Below, one piece after another: positions 3,333 to 10,841 of a stretch of 11,311 nt of DNA (the first letter of the stretch is position 1; each line of letters starts with the position of its first letter). Source of the stretch: Pseudomonadota bacterium. Lineage in GTDB: Bacteria > Pseudomonadota > Gammaproteobacteria > Burkholderiales > Burkholderiaceae_B. Below the pieces are notes generated by a model. That model searched no databases, was not told the DNA's origin, and was given only the letters and a program-made list of their open reading frames with translations. Position numbers and translations under genes: made by a program. Location of the stretch: contig JAEYVD010000122.1 in assembly GCA_023432075.1 (NCBI GenBank), positions 1 through 11,311 of the forward strand. Reading direction: 5' to 3'.

Positions 3333-6131
3333 ATGTTTGCTTTCCTGAAATCCTTTTTTTCCTCCGCCGCGCGTCTGCGCCGCACCGGCCGGCACTTTCG
3401 CCGCGCCCCGATCCTTGAACAAGGCGCGGACATCGCCGCGGTTTCTTCCGAAGCCGCCCGCCGCGCCAGCTTGCGCATGGTCGAGACGTCCCGGCTGGGC
3501 TTCGATTCCCTGTTCGACCGGTTCGGCAGCGGCTGGGGCGGACTGTCCGACGCCCAGGCGCAGGCCGCCCGCGAACGGCATGGCGCCAACGAAGTCGACC
3601 ACGAAAAGCCGCTGTCCTGGCCGCATCACCTGTGGCTGTCCTATCGCAATCCGTTCAATCTGCTGCTGACCGCGCTGGCGTTCCTGTCGTGGCTGACCGA
3701 CGTGCGCATGGCGGCGCCCGAGGACCAGTCCTGGACGGCCGTGGCGATCATCGGCTCGATGGTGCTGATCTCCACTGTGCTGCGTTTTGTGCAGGAGCAG
3801 CGTTCGAACCGCGCCGCCGAAGCCCTGAAGGCGATGGTGCGCAACACCGCGACGGTCCTGCGCAGCGATGCCGGATCGCCTGACGCGGGCAATGGCCGGC
3901 GCTTCTTCGGCGCGGCCTTGCACGCCACCGGGTCGCAACAGCGCGAAGTGCCGCTGGCCGATCTGGTGCCCGGCGACGTCGTGCTGCTCTCCGCGGGCGA
4001 CATGGTCCCTGCCGACTGCCGCATTCTGAACGCCAAGGACCTCTTTGTGGCGCAGGCCGCGCTGACGGGCGAATCGCTGCCTGTTGAAAAGCATATGTCC
4101 CCGCGCGTGCAGTCGGCCAACCCGCTTGAACTGGAGAACATGGCCTTCATGGGCACCAATGTGGTCAGCGGCGCGGGTAGCGCGCTGGTGGTGGCCACGG
4201 GCTCGGACACGTACTTCGGCCAATTGGCGGGCCGCGTCACGCAGACCTCGCGCACGCCCACGCAATTCCAGCAAGGCATCAACCGCGTGAGCTGGATCCT
4301 GATCCGCTTCATGCTGGTGATGGCGCCGGTGGTGATGCTGATCAACGGCTTCACCAAGGGCGACTGGCTGGAGGCGCTGCTGTTCGCGCTGGCCATCGCC
4401 GTGGGCCTGACGCCCGAAATGCTGCCCATGATCGTCACGGCCACGCTTGCCAAGGGAGCCGTGCGCATGTCCCGCCGCAAGGTCGTCGTCAAGCGTCTGG
4501 ACGCGATCCAGAACCTGGGCGCCATGAACGTGCTGTGCACCGACAAGACCGGCACGCTGACGCAGGACCGCATCGTGCTTGAGCGCCATACCGACGTCTA
4601 CGGCGCGGCCAGCGACGACGTGCTGGCCTATGCCTACCTGAACAGCTACTACCAGACGGGTCTGAAAAACCTGCTGGACGTGGCCGTGCTGGAGCATGCG
4701 GAAGTGGCGCGCAGCCTGGATCTGGCGGGCCGCTACCGCAAGATCGACGAGATTCCATTCGACTTCTCGCGCCGCCGCATGTCCGTCGTGGTGAACGAGA
4801 CCGAAAACGGCCGCGACCACCACGAACTGATTTGCAAGGGGGCGCTCGAGGAAATGCTGGAGGTCTGCACGCGGCTGCGCGCGGGCAATGACGTGCATCC
4901 GCTGACCGACGCGCGCCGCGCCGACATCCGCCACGTGACGGCTGGCCTGAACCGGGAAGGCCTGCGTGTCATCGCGGTGGGGGTGAAGGAGCTGCCGCCG
5001 ACGCAGCAGGCCTACGGCGTGGCGGACGAATCGGACCTGGTGCTGGTGGGGTACATCGCATTCCTGGATCCGCCCAAGGAGTCGACGGGGCCCGCGTTGG
5101 CCGCATTGAAGGGCTCGGGCATCGAGGTCAAGGTGCTGACCGGCGATGTTGAACTCGTCACGCGCAAGGTTTGCCGCGAAGTGGGCCTGGACGTGCGCAA
5201 GGTGTACCTGGGCGCCGACATCGAGGCGATGGACGAGGACGAACTGGCGATCGCCGTGCGCGAGGCCAACGTGTTTGCCCGCCTGGCGCCGATTCACAAA
5301 GAACGCATCGTCCGCAGCCTGCGCGCGCAGGGCAATACGGTGGGATTCATGGGAGACGGCATCAACGACGCCCCGGCGCTGCGCGCGGCGGACGTGGGCA
5401 TCTCGGTGGATTCCGCGGTGGATATCTCGAAGGAGGCTGCCGACATCATCCTGCTGGAAAAGAGTCTGATGGTGCTGGAGGACGGCGTGATCGAGGGCCG
5501 CAAGACCTTCTGCAACATGCTCAAGTACCTGAAGATGACGGCCAGCTCGAATTTCGGGAACGTGTTCTCGGTGCTGGTCGCCAGTGCCTTCCTGCCCTTT
5601 CTGCCGATGCTGCCCATCCACCTGCTGCTGCAGAACCTGATGTACGACATCTCGCAGACGGCCATTCCGTTTGACAATGTCGACGAAGAACTGCTGAAAC
5701 AGCCGCAGCGCTGGGATCCGGAAGGCCTGGGCCGCTTCATGGTGTTCTTTGGCCCGATCAGCTCGATCTTCGATATCGCCATGTACGCCGTCATGTGGTT
5801 CGTGTTCCAGGCCAATTCGCCCGAGCATCAGACGCTGTTCCAGTCGGGCTGGTTTGTCGAGGGCCTGTTGTCGCAGACGCTGATCGTGCATATGATCCGC
5901 ACTCGCCGGATTCCCTTCCTGCAAAGCCGTGCGTCCTGGCCGCTGATGGGAATGACGCTGATGGTGATCACGTTGGGGCTGGCGCTGCCGTTCTCGCCGC
6001 TGGCGGAGTACTTTCAGTTGCAGGCGTTGCCCTGGAGCTACTTCCCCTGGCTGGTCGGCATCCTCGTGGGATATTGCGTGCTGACGCAGACGCTCAAGCA
6101 CTTCTGGGTCCGCCGCTACGGCTGGCTTTAG
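3333..6131 (+). CDS. mgtA: P3B-type Mg2+-importing ATPase
   Basis: An inner-membrane P-type ATPase of 932 aa that moves Mg2+ into the cytoplasm using ATP. Landmarks in order: TGES of the actuator domain (245-248), PEMLP in membrane helix 4 (361-365), the phosphorylated Asp in DKTGTLT (D404), and the hinge motif GDGINDAPAL (674-683). The family-typical segments TASSNFGNVFSVL and AIPFDNVDEE follow, then a C-terminal membrane region ending RRYGWL. Similarity to recalled E. coli MgtA (898 aa) is extensive. The extra length includes a 33-residue stretch (178-210) in the actuator domain, where E. coli has about 17, containing a Gly/Ser/Arg-rich insert. ATG 3333 is preferred over ATG 3318 because GGAG (3322-3325) is 7 nt upstream. 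It is the last gene of the leader-controlled unit, and a porin follows after 53 nt. All catalytic motifs are intact. Confidence 0.96.
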   Translation: MFAFLKSFFSSAARLRRTGRHFRRAPILEQGADIAAVSSEAARRASLRMVETSRLGFDSLFDRFGSGWGGLSDAQAQAARERHGANEVDHEKPLSWPHHLWLSYRNPFNLLLTALAFLSWLTDVRMAAPEDQSWTAVAIIGSMVLISTVLRFVQEQRSNRAAEALKAMVRNTATVLRSDAGSPDAGNGRRFFGAALHATGSQQREVPLADLVPGDVVLLSAGDMVPADCRILNAKDLFVAQAALTGESLPVEKHMSPRVQSANPLELENMAFMGTNVVSGAGSALVVATGSDTYFGQLAGRVTQTSRTPTQFQQGINRVSWILIRFMLVMAPVVMLINGFTKGDWLEALLFALAIAVGLTPEMLPMIVTATLAKGAVRMSRRKVVVKRLDAIQNLGAMNVLCTDKTGTLTQDRIVLERHTDVYGAASDDVLAYAYLNSYYQTGLKNLLDVAVLEHAEVARSLDLAGRYRKIDEIPFDFSRRRMSVVVNETENGRDHHELICKGALEEMLEVCTRLRAGNDVHPLTDARRADIRHVTAGLNREGLRVIAVGVKELPPTQQAYGVADESDLVLVGYIAFLDPPKESTGPALAALKGSGIEVKVLTGDVELVTRKVCREVGLDVRKVYLGADIEAMDEDELAIAVREANVFARLAPIHKERIVRSLRAQGNTVGFMGDGINDAPALRAADVGISVDSAVDISKEAADIILLEKSLMVLEDGVIEGRKTFCNMLKYLKMTASSNFGNVFSVLVASAFLPFLPMLPIHLLLQNLMYDISQTAIPFDNVDEELLKQPQRWDPEGLGRFMVFFGPISSIFDIAMYAVMWFVFQANSPEHQTLFQSGWFVEGLLSQTLIVHMIRTRRIPFLQSRASWPLMGMTLMVITLGLALPFSPLAEYFQLQALPWSYFPWLVGILVGYCVLTQTLKHFWVRRYGWL

Positions 6132-6143
6132 GCTGATCCAACC

Positions 6144-6168
6144 GGCGGCGGGCCCAGCGCCCGCCGCC
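6144..6168 (+). terminator. Strong hairpin between mgtA and porin, no T-tract
   Basis: GGCGGCGGGC (6144-6153) pairs perfectly with GCCCGCCGCC (6159-6168) around a 5-nt loop, 12 nt after the mgtA stop. No T-run follows (CAACGCAAGG), so it may be a 3'-end stabiliser or partial attenuator rather than a complete intrinsic terminator. It ends just before the porin ribosome site. Confidence 0.45.
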
Positions 6169-6184
6169 AACGCAAGGAAGAATC

Positions 6185-7288
6185 ATGAGAATTGCATTTT
6201 GCGCCGCATTGGCGGCGGCAGGCCTGATGCCCCACGGTGCTGCCCTGGCCGCGGATGCCGGCACCAGCGTGCAGCTGTACGGCATTGTGGACGCCGGTGT
6301 TGCCGTGACCCGGGTGTCGGGGCAGGGCAGCCACAGCGGCCTGTTGAACGGCGGCCTGACGGACTCGCTGTGGGGCCTGCAGGGGACGGAAGACCTGGGC
6401 GGCGGGTGGGCCGCCAGCTTCCAGCTGGAAAGCGGCTTCGACCCGTCCAGCGGCACCGCCGCCGACAGCAGCCGGCTCTTCAACTATGGCGCCTGGGCCG
6501 GGCTGGCGCATGCAAGCTACGGCGACCTGCGGCTTGGCCGCCAGTACACGGTCGGTCAGACCTACGGCAACGCGCTTGAAATCGCCTCGTGGAAAGACAT
6601 GGGCATGGGGGCGACCTTCAAGGCGTCCGACAATTACCAATTCAGCAACATGGTGAACTGGTATTCCCCGCAATGGCAGGGGTTTCAGGCCGGGGTCGGC
6701 TACGCCTTCGACGCGGATGGACAGGACCAATTTCGCACCAACCAGAACACTCGTGCGATCAGTCTCGGCCTGAAGTATGAGGACGGGCCGCTCCTGGCCG
6801 TGGCCACCTGGGAACAACTGCGCCTGGCCAGCCCGCCCGCGCAGGCGGGCGGACGGCCGCAGGCATTCCAGGTGGGCGCTTCGTACGACTTCGAGGTGCT
6901 CAAGGTGTCGCTTGCGTGGTCGCGCCAGCGCAACGGTTACGTGGGGCTGGACGGGGGCGACCCGGACGGACTGGGCCTCGGGTTGGGACCCGCGGCCTTC
7001 GTGCAGGGCGGCACGGTCGACGCCTGGTTGGTCGGGGTCAGTGTTCCGGCCGGGCCGGGGGCCGTCCTGGTGCAATGGTCGCTGGCCCGGCCCAACTGGC
7101 GTTGGGACAACGGCATGACGGCGCGCAATGCGCAGGTTGCGACGCTGGGCTATACCTACGACCTGTCCCCGCGCACGACGCTCTACGCCTTCGCCGGCTA
7201 TGCGTCGAACTACACGCTGGATAACCAGTTCGACCCCAGCAATGCCCACACCACACGCATCGGCACGGGCGTGTCGCACCGTTTCTGA
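6185..7288 (+). CDS. Outer-membrane trimeric general porin (betaproteobacterial type)
   Basis: A 367-aa beta-barrel porin for passive diffusion of small solutes across the outer membrane. Residues 1-22 form a signal peptide (MRIAFCAALAAAGLMPHGAALA, cut before ADA). The mature protein opens with the family strand SVQLYGIVDAGVAV and has the conserved block WGLQGTEDLGGGWAASFQLE, then YGDLRLGRQYTVGQ. Alternating amphipathic strands continue to a terminal GVSHRF, whose last Phe is the assembly signal for the BAM machinery. The start at 6185 follows AAGGAAG with a short spacer. The gene lies 53 nt after mgtA with no clear promoter in the gap, only a hairpin, so co-transcription with mgtA is plausible. 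That would link outer- and inner-membrane steps of Mg2+ entry. Ion preference cannot be read from the sequence. A CCGGGC/GCCCGG stem follows the stop. Confidence 0.92.
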   Translation: MRIAFCAALAAAGLMPHGAALAADAGTSVQLYGIVDAGVAVTRVSGQGSHSGLLNGGLTDSLWGLQGTEDLGGGWAASFQLESGFDPSSGTAADSSRLFNYGAWAGLAHASYGDLRLGRQYTVGQTYGNALEIASWKDMGMGATFKASDNYQFSNMVNWYSPQWQGFQAGVGYAFDADGQDQFRTNQNTRAISLGLKYEDGPLLAVATWEQLRLASPPAQAGGRPQAFQVGASYDFEVLKVSLAWSRQRNGYVGLDGGDPDGLGLGLGPAAFVQGGTVDAWLVGVSVPAGPGAVLVQWSLARPNWRWDNGMTARNAQVATLGYTYDLSPRTTLYAFAGYASNYTLDNQFDPSNAHTTRIGTGVSHRF

Positions 7289-7299
7289 CACGTTCCAGC

Positions 7300-7315
7300 C
7301 CGGGCAGACGCCCGG
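7300..7315 (+). terminator. Short GC hairpin after the porin gene
   Basis: CCGGGC (7300-7305) pairs with GCCCGG (7310-7315) around AGAC, 11 nt after the porin stop. No T-run follows. A weak terminator candidate. Confidence 0.35.
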
Positions 7316-7338
7316 CAGCGCGCAATGGCGGGGTCTAC

Positions 7339-7351
7339 TACAATCGCCGAT
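7339..7351 (+). promoter_or_regulatory. Possible -10 element for the CtaG-like gene
   Basis: TACAATCGCCG (7339-7349) repeats exactly the -10 region and discriminator seen at the riboswitch promoter (880-890). No -35 hexamer is recognisable at the proper distance, so the promoter is weak or activator-dependent if real. Confidence 0.3.
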
Positions 7352-7404
7352 AGACGGCGCCGGGCGCCGGCCCTTGTCTTCGCGTCGTTTCTCGGATGGC
7401 ACGC

Positions 7405-8268
7405 ATGGATAGTCTCGAATGGCTCGTACCCTGGGAGTTCTCTCCCACGCTGGTGGCTTCCTTCCTGGTGGCCATCGTGCTGTTCGTACGCGGCCAACGG
7501 GTCCACCATGTCACGCGCGCGCGCCAGATCCTTTTCTGGACGGGGATGGTTCTCTTGTACCTGTCCCTGCACACCCGGCTCGACTACTACGCCGAGCGCA
7601 TGTTCTTCATCCATCGCATCCAGCATCTGGTGCTGCACCATCTCGGGCCGCTGCTCGTCATGGCGGCCTTCCCGGGACAGGTCATGCGGGCGGGCCTGCC
7701 GATGCGGTGGCGCGTGCGGCTGCGTGATTTCCTGCGCACCGGCACGGGCCGGGCCACGGTGGCGGTGCTGACCCATAAGATCTTCGTGCCGGCGCTTTTC
7801 GTGTTCCTGGTGCTGATCTGGCTGATTCCGTCGGTACAGTTCTACTCGATGCTCGACTGGCGTCTTTACCGCCTCATGAACTGGTCGGTCGTGATCAGCG
7901 GGTTCATGTACTGGAACCTCATCCTGGACCGCCGTCCCGCGCCCCCCGCGGCCATGTCGCCGGGCGGACGGGTCATTTCGCCGGTGGCGACCATGCTGCC
8001 GCAAATGGTGGCGGGCGCCGTCATCGCCTTCACGGAAAGCGACATCTATCCGCTCTTTGAACTATGCGGCCGGGCGATCGCCATGTCGGCGCAGACCGAT
8101 CAGACGATCGGCGGATTGACGATGTGGATTCCTGCCGCGCTCGTTGAGGTGATCGGGCTGATGGTGGCGTTGGGCACGCTGATGCGCCTGTCGGCCAAGG
8201 GGCGGTTGCGCAAGGCGGACCGCGATGCGCGCGCGCGCGCCAAGTCGGGCGCGGCGCTGTCTTCCTGA
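7405..8268 (+). CDS. CtaG-like cytochrome c oxidase assembly membrane protein
   Basis: A polytopic inner-membrane protein of 287 aa with about six to seven hydrophobic segments. It matches the caa3-type CtaG family (PF09678, recalled) by the opening WEFSPTLVASFLVAIVLFVRG, the histidine-rich segment around residues 66-79 (FFIHRIQH, then HH), PLLVMAAFPG, and the late PQMVAGAVIAFTESDIYPLF segment. These proteins assist assembly of haem-copper terminal oxidases, possibly through copper delivery. They are unrelated to the Cox11-type CtaG despite the shared name. The conserved His residues are the obvious metal candidates. ATG 7405 is chosen for a partial Shine-Dalgarno GGATGG 5 nt upstream. ATG 7396 would add three residues. 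No oxidase genes are within the window. The C-terminal tail is basic and Ala/Arg-rich. The gene converges on galU. Confidence 0.82.
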   Translation: MDSLEWLVPWEFSPTLVASFLVAIVLFVRGQRVHHVTRARQILFWTGMVLLYLSLHTRLDYYAERMFFIHRIQHLVLHHLGPLLVMAAFPGQVMRAGLPMRWRVRLRDFLRTGTGRATVAVLTHKIFVPALFVFLVLIWLIPSVQFYSMLDWRLYRLMNWSVVISGFMYWNLILDRRPAPPAAMSPGGRVISPVATMLPQMVAGAVIAFTESDIYPLFELCGRAIAMSAQTDQTIGGLTMWIPAALVEVIGLMVALGTLMRLSAKGRLRKADRDARARAKSGAALSS

Positions 8269-8270
8269 AT

Positions 8271-8320
8271 CCGGCGGCCAATGCGGCACTGATGTGCCCA
8301 TTCCCGCCAGGCCGCGCCGG
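8271..8320. terminator. Hairpin between two convergent genes
   Basis: CCGGCG (8271-8276) pairs with CGCCGG (8315-8320) and GCC (8277-8279) with GGC (8310-8312). An inner stem GGCAC/GTGCC (8285-8289 with 8294-8298) closes a 4-nt loop. It fills the whole 52-nt gap between the stops of the CtaG-like gene and galU, so it could serve both. No T-tract on either strand. Confidence 0.4.
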
Positions 8321-9172
8321 TCATTCCGGCAGCAGGCCGTGATACTTCTTGCCCAGCGCCACGGTGGCCTGGAACATGCCCGCCTTGTTGCCGCAGTCGT
8401 AGCGCACGCCGTCGAAGCGGTGCGCATAGACCTCGCGCTCGCGCATCAGCGAGGCGATGCCGTCGGTCAACTGGATTTCGTTGCCCGCGCCCATCTTGGT
8501 CGAGCGCAGATGGTCGAAGATTGCCGCTTCCAGCACATAGCGGCCCACCACGGCCAGCGTCGACGGCGCGGCTTCGGGATCCGGCTTTTCAACGATGTGC
8601 GTGACGCGTTCGGTGCGGCCATCCGCCTGCGTGTCGCCCGTGTGCGTGGCCACGATGCCATACTTGCGCGTGTCGGCGCGCGGTACGTCCTGCACACCCA
8701 GCACGCTGGCGTTGCGCGCCACGGCGACGTCCACCAGCTGCTTCATGGCGGGCGTATCGGCGTCGATCAGGTCGTCGGCCAGCAGCACCGCGAAGGGCTC
8801 GTCGCCCACGGCGGGGGCGGCCGACAACACGGCATGGCCCAGGCCCAGCGGGGCCGATTGGCGAATATAGAGGCAATTGACGTGCGCGGGTAGAATGCCC
8901 CGCACCATCGCCAGCAGTTCATGCTTGCCCTTGCTTTCCAGGTCGGATTCCAGCTCGGGCGCGGAGTCGAAATGGTCTTCGATGGCGCGCTTGTTTCGGC
9001 CAGTCACGAATATGAGATCGGTAATCCCCGCAGCGACGGCTTCTTCCACCGCGTACTGAATGAGGGGCTTGTCGACCACGGGCAGCATTTCCTTGGGCAT
9101 CGCCTTGGTGGCGGGCAGGAAGCGGGTGCCCATGCCGGCGACAGGGAAAACGGCTTTACGGACGGGACGCAT
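8321..9172 (-). CDS. galU: UTP--glucose-1-phosphate uridylyltransferase
   Basis: A cytosolic enzyme of 283 aa that makes UDP-glucose from UTP and glucose-1-phosphate, feeding lipopolysaccharide, capsule and trehalose/galactose pathways. The N-terminal nucleotide-binding signature is complete: [20 protein letters not shown] (residues 9-28), followed by [17 protein letters not shown]. Later family blocks include [43 protein letters not shown] and [10 protein letters not shown], with a C-terminal [12 protein letters not shown] 9172 is preferred because GAGG lies 5 nt upstream. An in-frame ATG at 9202 would add ten residues beyond this ribosome site. The length is near that of E. coli GalU (about 300). 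It is divergent from the BepA-like gene across a short shared upstream region. Confidence 0.95.
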   Translation of the reverse strand: MRPVRKAVFPVAGMGTRFLPATKAMPKEMLPVVDKPLIQYAVEEAVAAGITDLIFVTGRNKRAIEDHFDSAPELESDLESKGKHELLAMVRGILPAHVNCLYIRQSAPLGLGHAVLSAAPAVGDEPFAVLLADDLIDADTPAMKQLVDVAVARNASVLGVQDVPRADTRKYGIVATHTGDTQADGRTERVTHIVEKPDPEAAPSTLAVVGRYVLEAAIFDHLRSTKMGAGNEIQLTDGIASLMREREVYAHRFDGVRYDCGNKAGMFQATVALGKKYHGLLPE

Positions 9173-9228
9173 TGAGACCTCGTTGAGGATTCGATGAAAC
9201 ATTTTAAGCTCATCGCTATCATAGGCTT
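9173..9228. promoter_or_regulatory. Shared divergent upstream region of galU and the M48 protease gene
   Basis: The 56-nt gap is A/T-richer than its surroundings. Reading left, TATGAT (9224-9219) is a fair -10 for galU, but its -35 is poor. Reading right, TATCAT (9217-9222) lies so close to ATG 9229 that transcription from it would give a nearly leaderless mRNA. Neither call is firm. Confidence 0.3.
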
Positions 9229-10752
9229 ATGAACCGCAGGAAAATGCCATCCATTTGCTCGATTGCGAAACGGGGCGCGATCGCGAGCCTCTGCGCGGCG
9301 CTCGCCGTTCCCGTTGCTCCCGTCACGGCATGGGCGCAGCCGGTTGGGCTGCCCTCCATGGGCGCCGCATCGTCGTCCGACCTGTCGCCCATGCTGGAGC
9401 GCACGCTGGGCGAAGCGATCATGGCGCAGGGCCGCCGCGACCCTTCCTATATCGATGATTCCGAACTCAGCCAGTACCTCACGACGATGGGGCGCAAGCT
9501 TGCGGCGTTTGCGCCGGGCGGCGTGCCCGAGGTCGAGATGTTCGGCGTGCGGGATCCAGAGATCAACGCATTCGCGATGCCGGGCGGCTTCATTGGGATC
9601 AACACGGGCCTGATCGTGTCGTCGGCCAGCGAGTCCGAACTGGCCGCTGTGGTGGCCCACGAAATCGGGCACGTCGTGCAGCGCCACATTGCGCGGGGCA
9701 TGACCCAGCAGAACCAGAACGGCATGCTGATGCTGGCCAGCCTGGCGGGCGCGCTGCTCGCGGCGCTGGCGGGCGGCGGCGCCAATCTGTCGATGGGCGT
9801 GGCCGCCTTCGGGCAGGCGGCGGCCATCAATCGCCAGCTGGGATTCTCGCGCGACGCGGAGCGCGAGGCCGATCGCGCCGGCCTGCAGATGCTGACGAAG
9901 GCTGGCTACGACGCCGAAGGCATGTCGCAGATGTTTGCGCGGCTGATGAACGCATCGCGCCTGAACGAAGGCGCGGGCGGCGGCTCGTGGGCCAGCACCC
10001 ACCCGCTGTCGATCGAGCGGATGTCGGACGTGCAGAACCGCGCCCGCGCGCTGCCGGCGTCGCGGCATCTGGACAGCGACGACTTCTGGTACATCCGCGC
10101 CAAGATGCGCGTGGTGCAGGGCCGCGACACGGTCGGCCTGCGCACGGCCGGGCAGCAGTTGCAGGACGAGTCGCAGGCGCTTTCGGGCGTGCGGCAGTCC
10201 GCCGCGTATTACGGGCTGGCCCTGCAGAACTTCCAGCGCAACAACCTGCCGGAAGCAGAACGCTACTGGAACCTGGCTTCCGCCAATGGCCGCAGTTCGC
10301 CGCAGCTGGCGAAGCTCGCCGTGGATATCGCGCTGGCGCGCAAGGCTTATCCGCAGGCGATGTCGCTTGCCGACGCGGGCACCAAGCGCTATCCCGATCA
10401 TCGTGCGTTGGGCATCGCCTACGCCCAGGCGCTACAGGCCAATGGCCGGCATGCCGAGGCGCAGGATTACCTGCGCGCCAAGATCAAGGAGTGGGGCAGC
10501 GACGAGCCAAGTCTTTACCAGATGCTGGCGCAAAGCGAAGAGCGCAACGGCAAGCCGGTGCAGGCGCGCCGCGACCTGGCCCGCTACTACGTCATGACGG
10601 GTGCGTATGCCGCGGCGGAATCGCAGCTGCAACAGGCGCGCGGCATGTCCAACGACTTCTACGAGCAGTCGCAGATCGACGTGCAGATCAAGGAAGTCAA
10701 GGACAAGCTGGCCGAAGAGCGCCGGCTGCTCGAGCGCTTCAAGTCAGGTTAA
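9229..10752 (+). CDS. bepA: BepA-like periplasmic M48 metalloprotease with TPR domain
   Basis: A 507-aa exported zinc protease and chaperone of the BepA/YfgC type, which in E. coli helps mature or degrade the LptD outer-membrane assembly. Residues 1-36 are a long signal peptide ending AVPVAPVTAWAQ. The M48 zinc site is HEIGH (H144, E145, H148), with the third ligand probably E213 in the EREAD segment. STHPLS contains H258, which corresponds to the regulatory His-246 that switches the E. coli enzyme. Between the first two zinc ligands and the third, an Ala/Gly-rich hydrophobic loop lies on the membrane-facing side. The C-terminal half (about 280-500) is a run of TPR-like helix pairs such as AAYYGLALQNFQRNNLPEAERYWNLA. 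The length is close to E. coli BepA (487). ATG 9229 has no Shine-Dalgarno; ATG 9244 is an alternative. Confidence 0.87.
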   Translation: MNRRKMPSICSIAKRGAIASLCAALAVPVAPVTAWAQPVGLPSMGAASSSDLSPMLERTLGEAIMAQGRRDPSYIDDSELSQYLTTMGRKLAAFAPGGVPEVEMFGVRDPEINAFAMPGGFIGINTGLIVSSASESELAAVVAHEIGHVVQRHIARGMTQQNQNGMLMLASLAGALLAALAGGGANLSMGVAAFGQAAAINRQLGFSRDAEREADRAGLQMLTKAGYDAEGMSQMFARLMNASRLNEGAGGGSWASTHPLSIERMSDVQNRARALPASRHLDSDDFWYIRAKMRVVQGRDTVGLRTAGQQLQDESQALSGVRQSAAYYGLALQNFQRNNLPEAERYWNLASANGRSSPQLAKLAVDIALARKAYPQAMSLADAGTKRYPDHRALGIAYAQALQANGRHAEAQDYLRAKIKEWGSDEPSLYQMLAQSEERNGKPVQARRDLARYYVMTGAYAAAESQLQQARGMSNDFYEQSQIDVQIKEVKDKLAEERRLLERFKSG

Positions 10753-10755
10753 TAC

Positions 10756-10823
10756 AAGGTGTCTGACACCCCTGAGGCGGCGTCGCAAGCCCGCGGTTCA
10801 CTCTCGCGGGTGTCAGACACCTT
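10756..10823. repeat. 16-bp perfect inverted repeat with self-palindromic arms
   Basis: AAGGTGTCTGACACCC (10756-10771) and GGGTGTCAGACACCTT (10808-10823) are exact reverse complements separated by 36 nt. Each arm is itself a palindrome, GGTGTC-N-GACACC. Within the spacer, CCCGCG/CGCGGG (10790-10795 with 10805-10810) gives a competing stem. It fills the gap between the ends of two convergent genes, 3 nt after the protease stop and 18 nt before the hydrolase stop. It is most simply a bidirectional transcription end. The arm structure also resembles an extragenic repeat or a protein-binding dyad. Confidence 0.75.
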
Positions 10824-10841
10824 CTGAGCCAGCCGCGCCCT

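Noticed and set aside
3036..6170. An open frame of over 1000 codons on the minus strand opposite mgtA.
   Set aside because: Its product is a His/Gln/Arg/Ala-rich low-complexity chain with no domain pattern. It is the antisense shadow expected when a GC-rich gene has strong third-position bias, and mgtA on the plus strand is certain.
8228..8240. A run of alternating GC dinucleotides near the 3' end of the CtaG-like gene, considered as a phase-variation tract.
   Set aside because: It is short, encodes an ordinary Arg/Ala tail, and slippage there would alter only the last few residues. No evidence of phase variation.
9004..10401. A long minus-strand frame opposite the M48 protease, continuing into galU in another frame.
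   Set aside because: It is an antisense shadow. Its last part overlaps galU out of frame, and it has no domain features.
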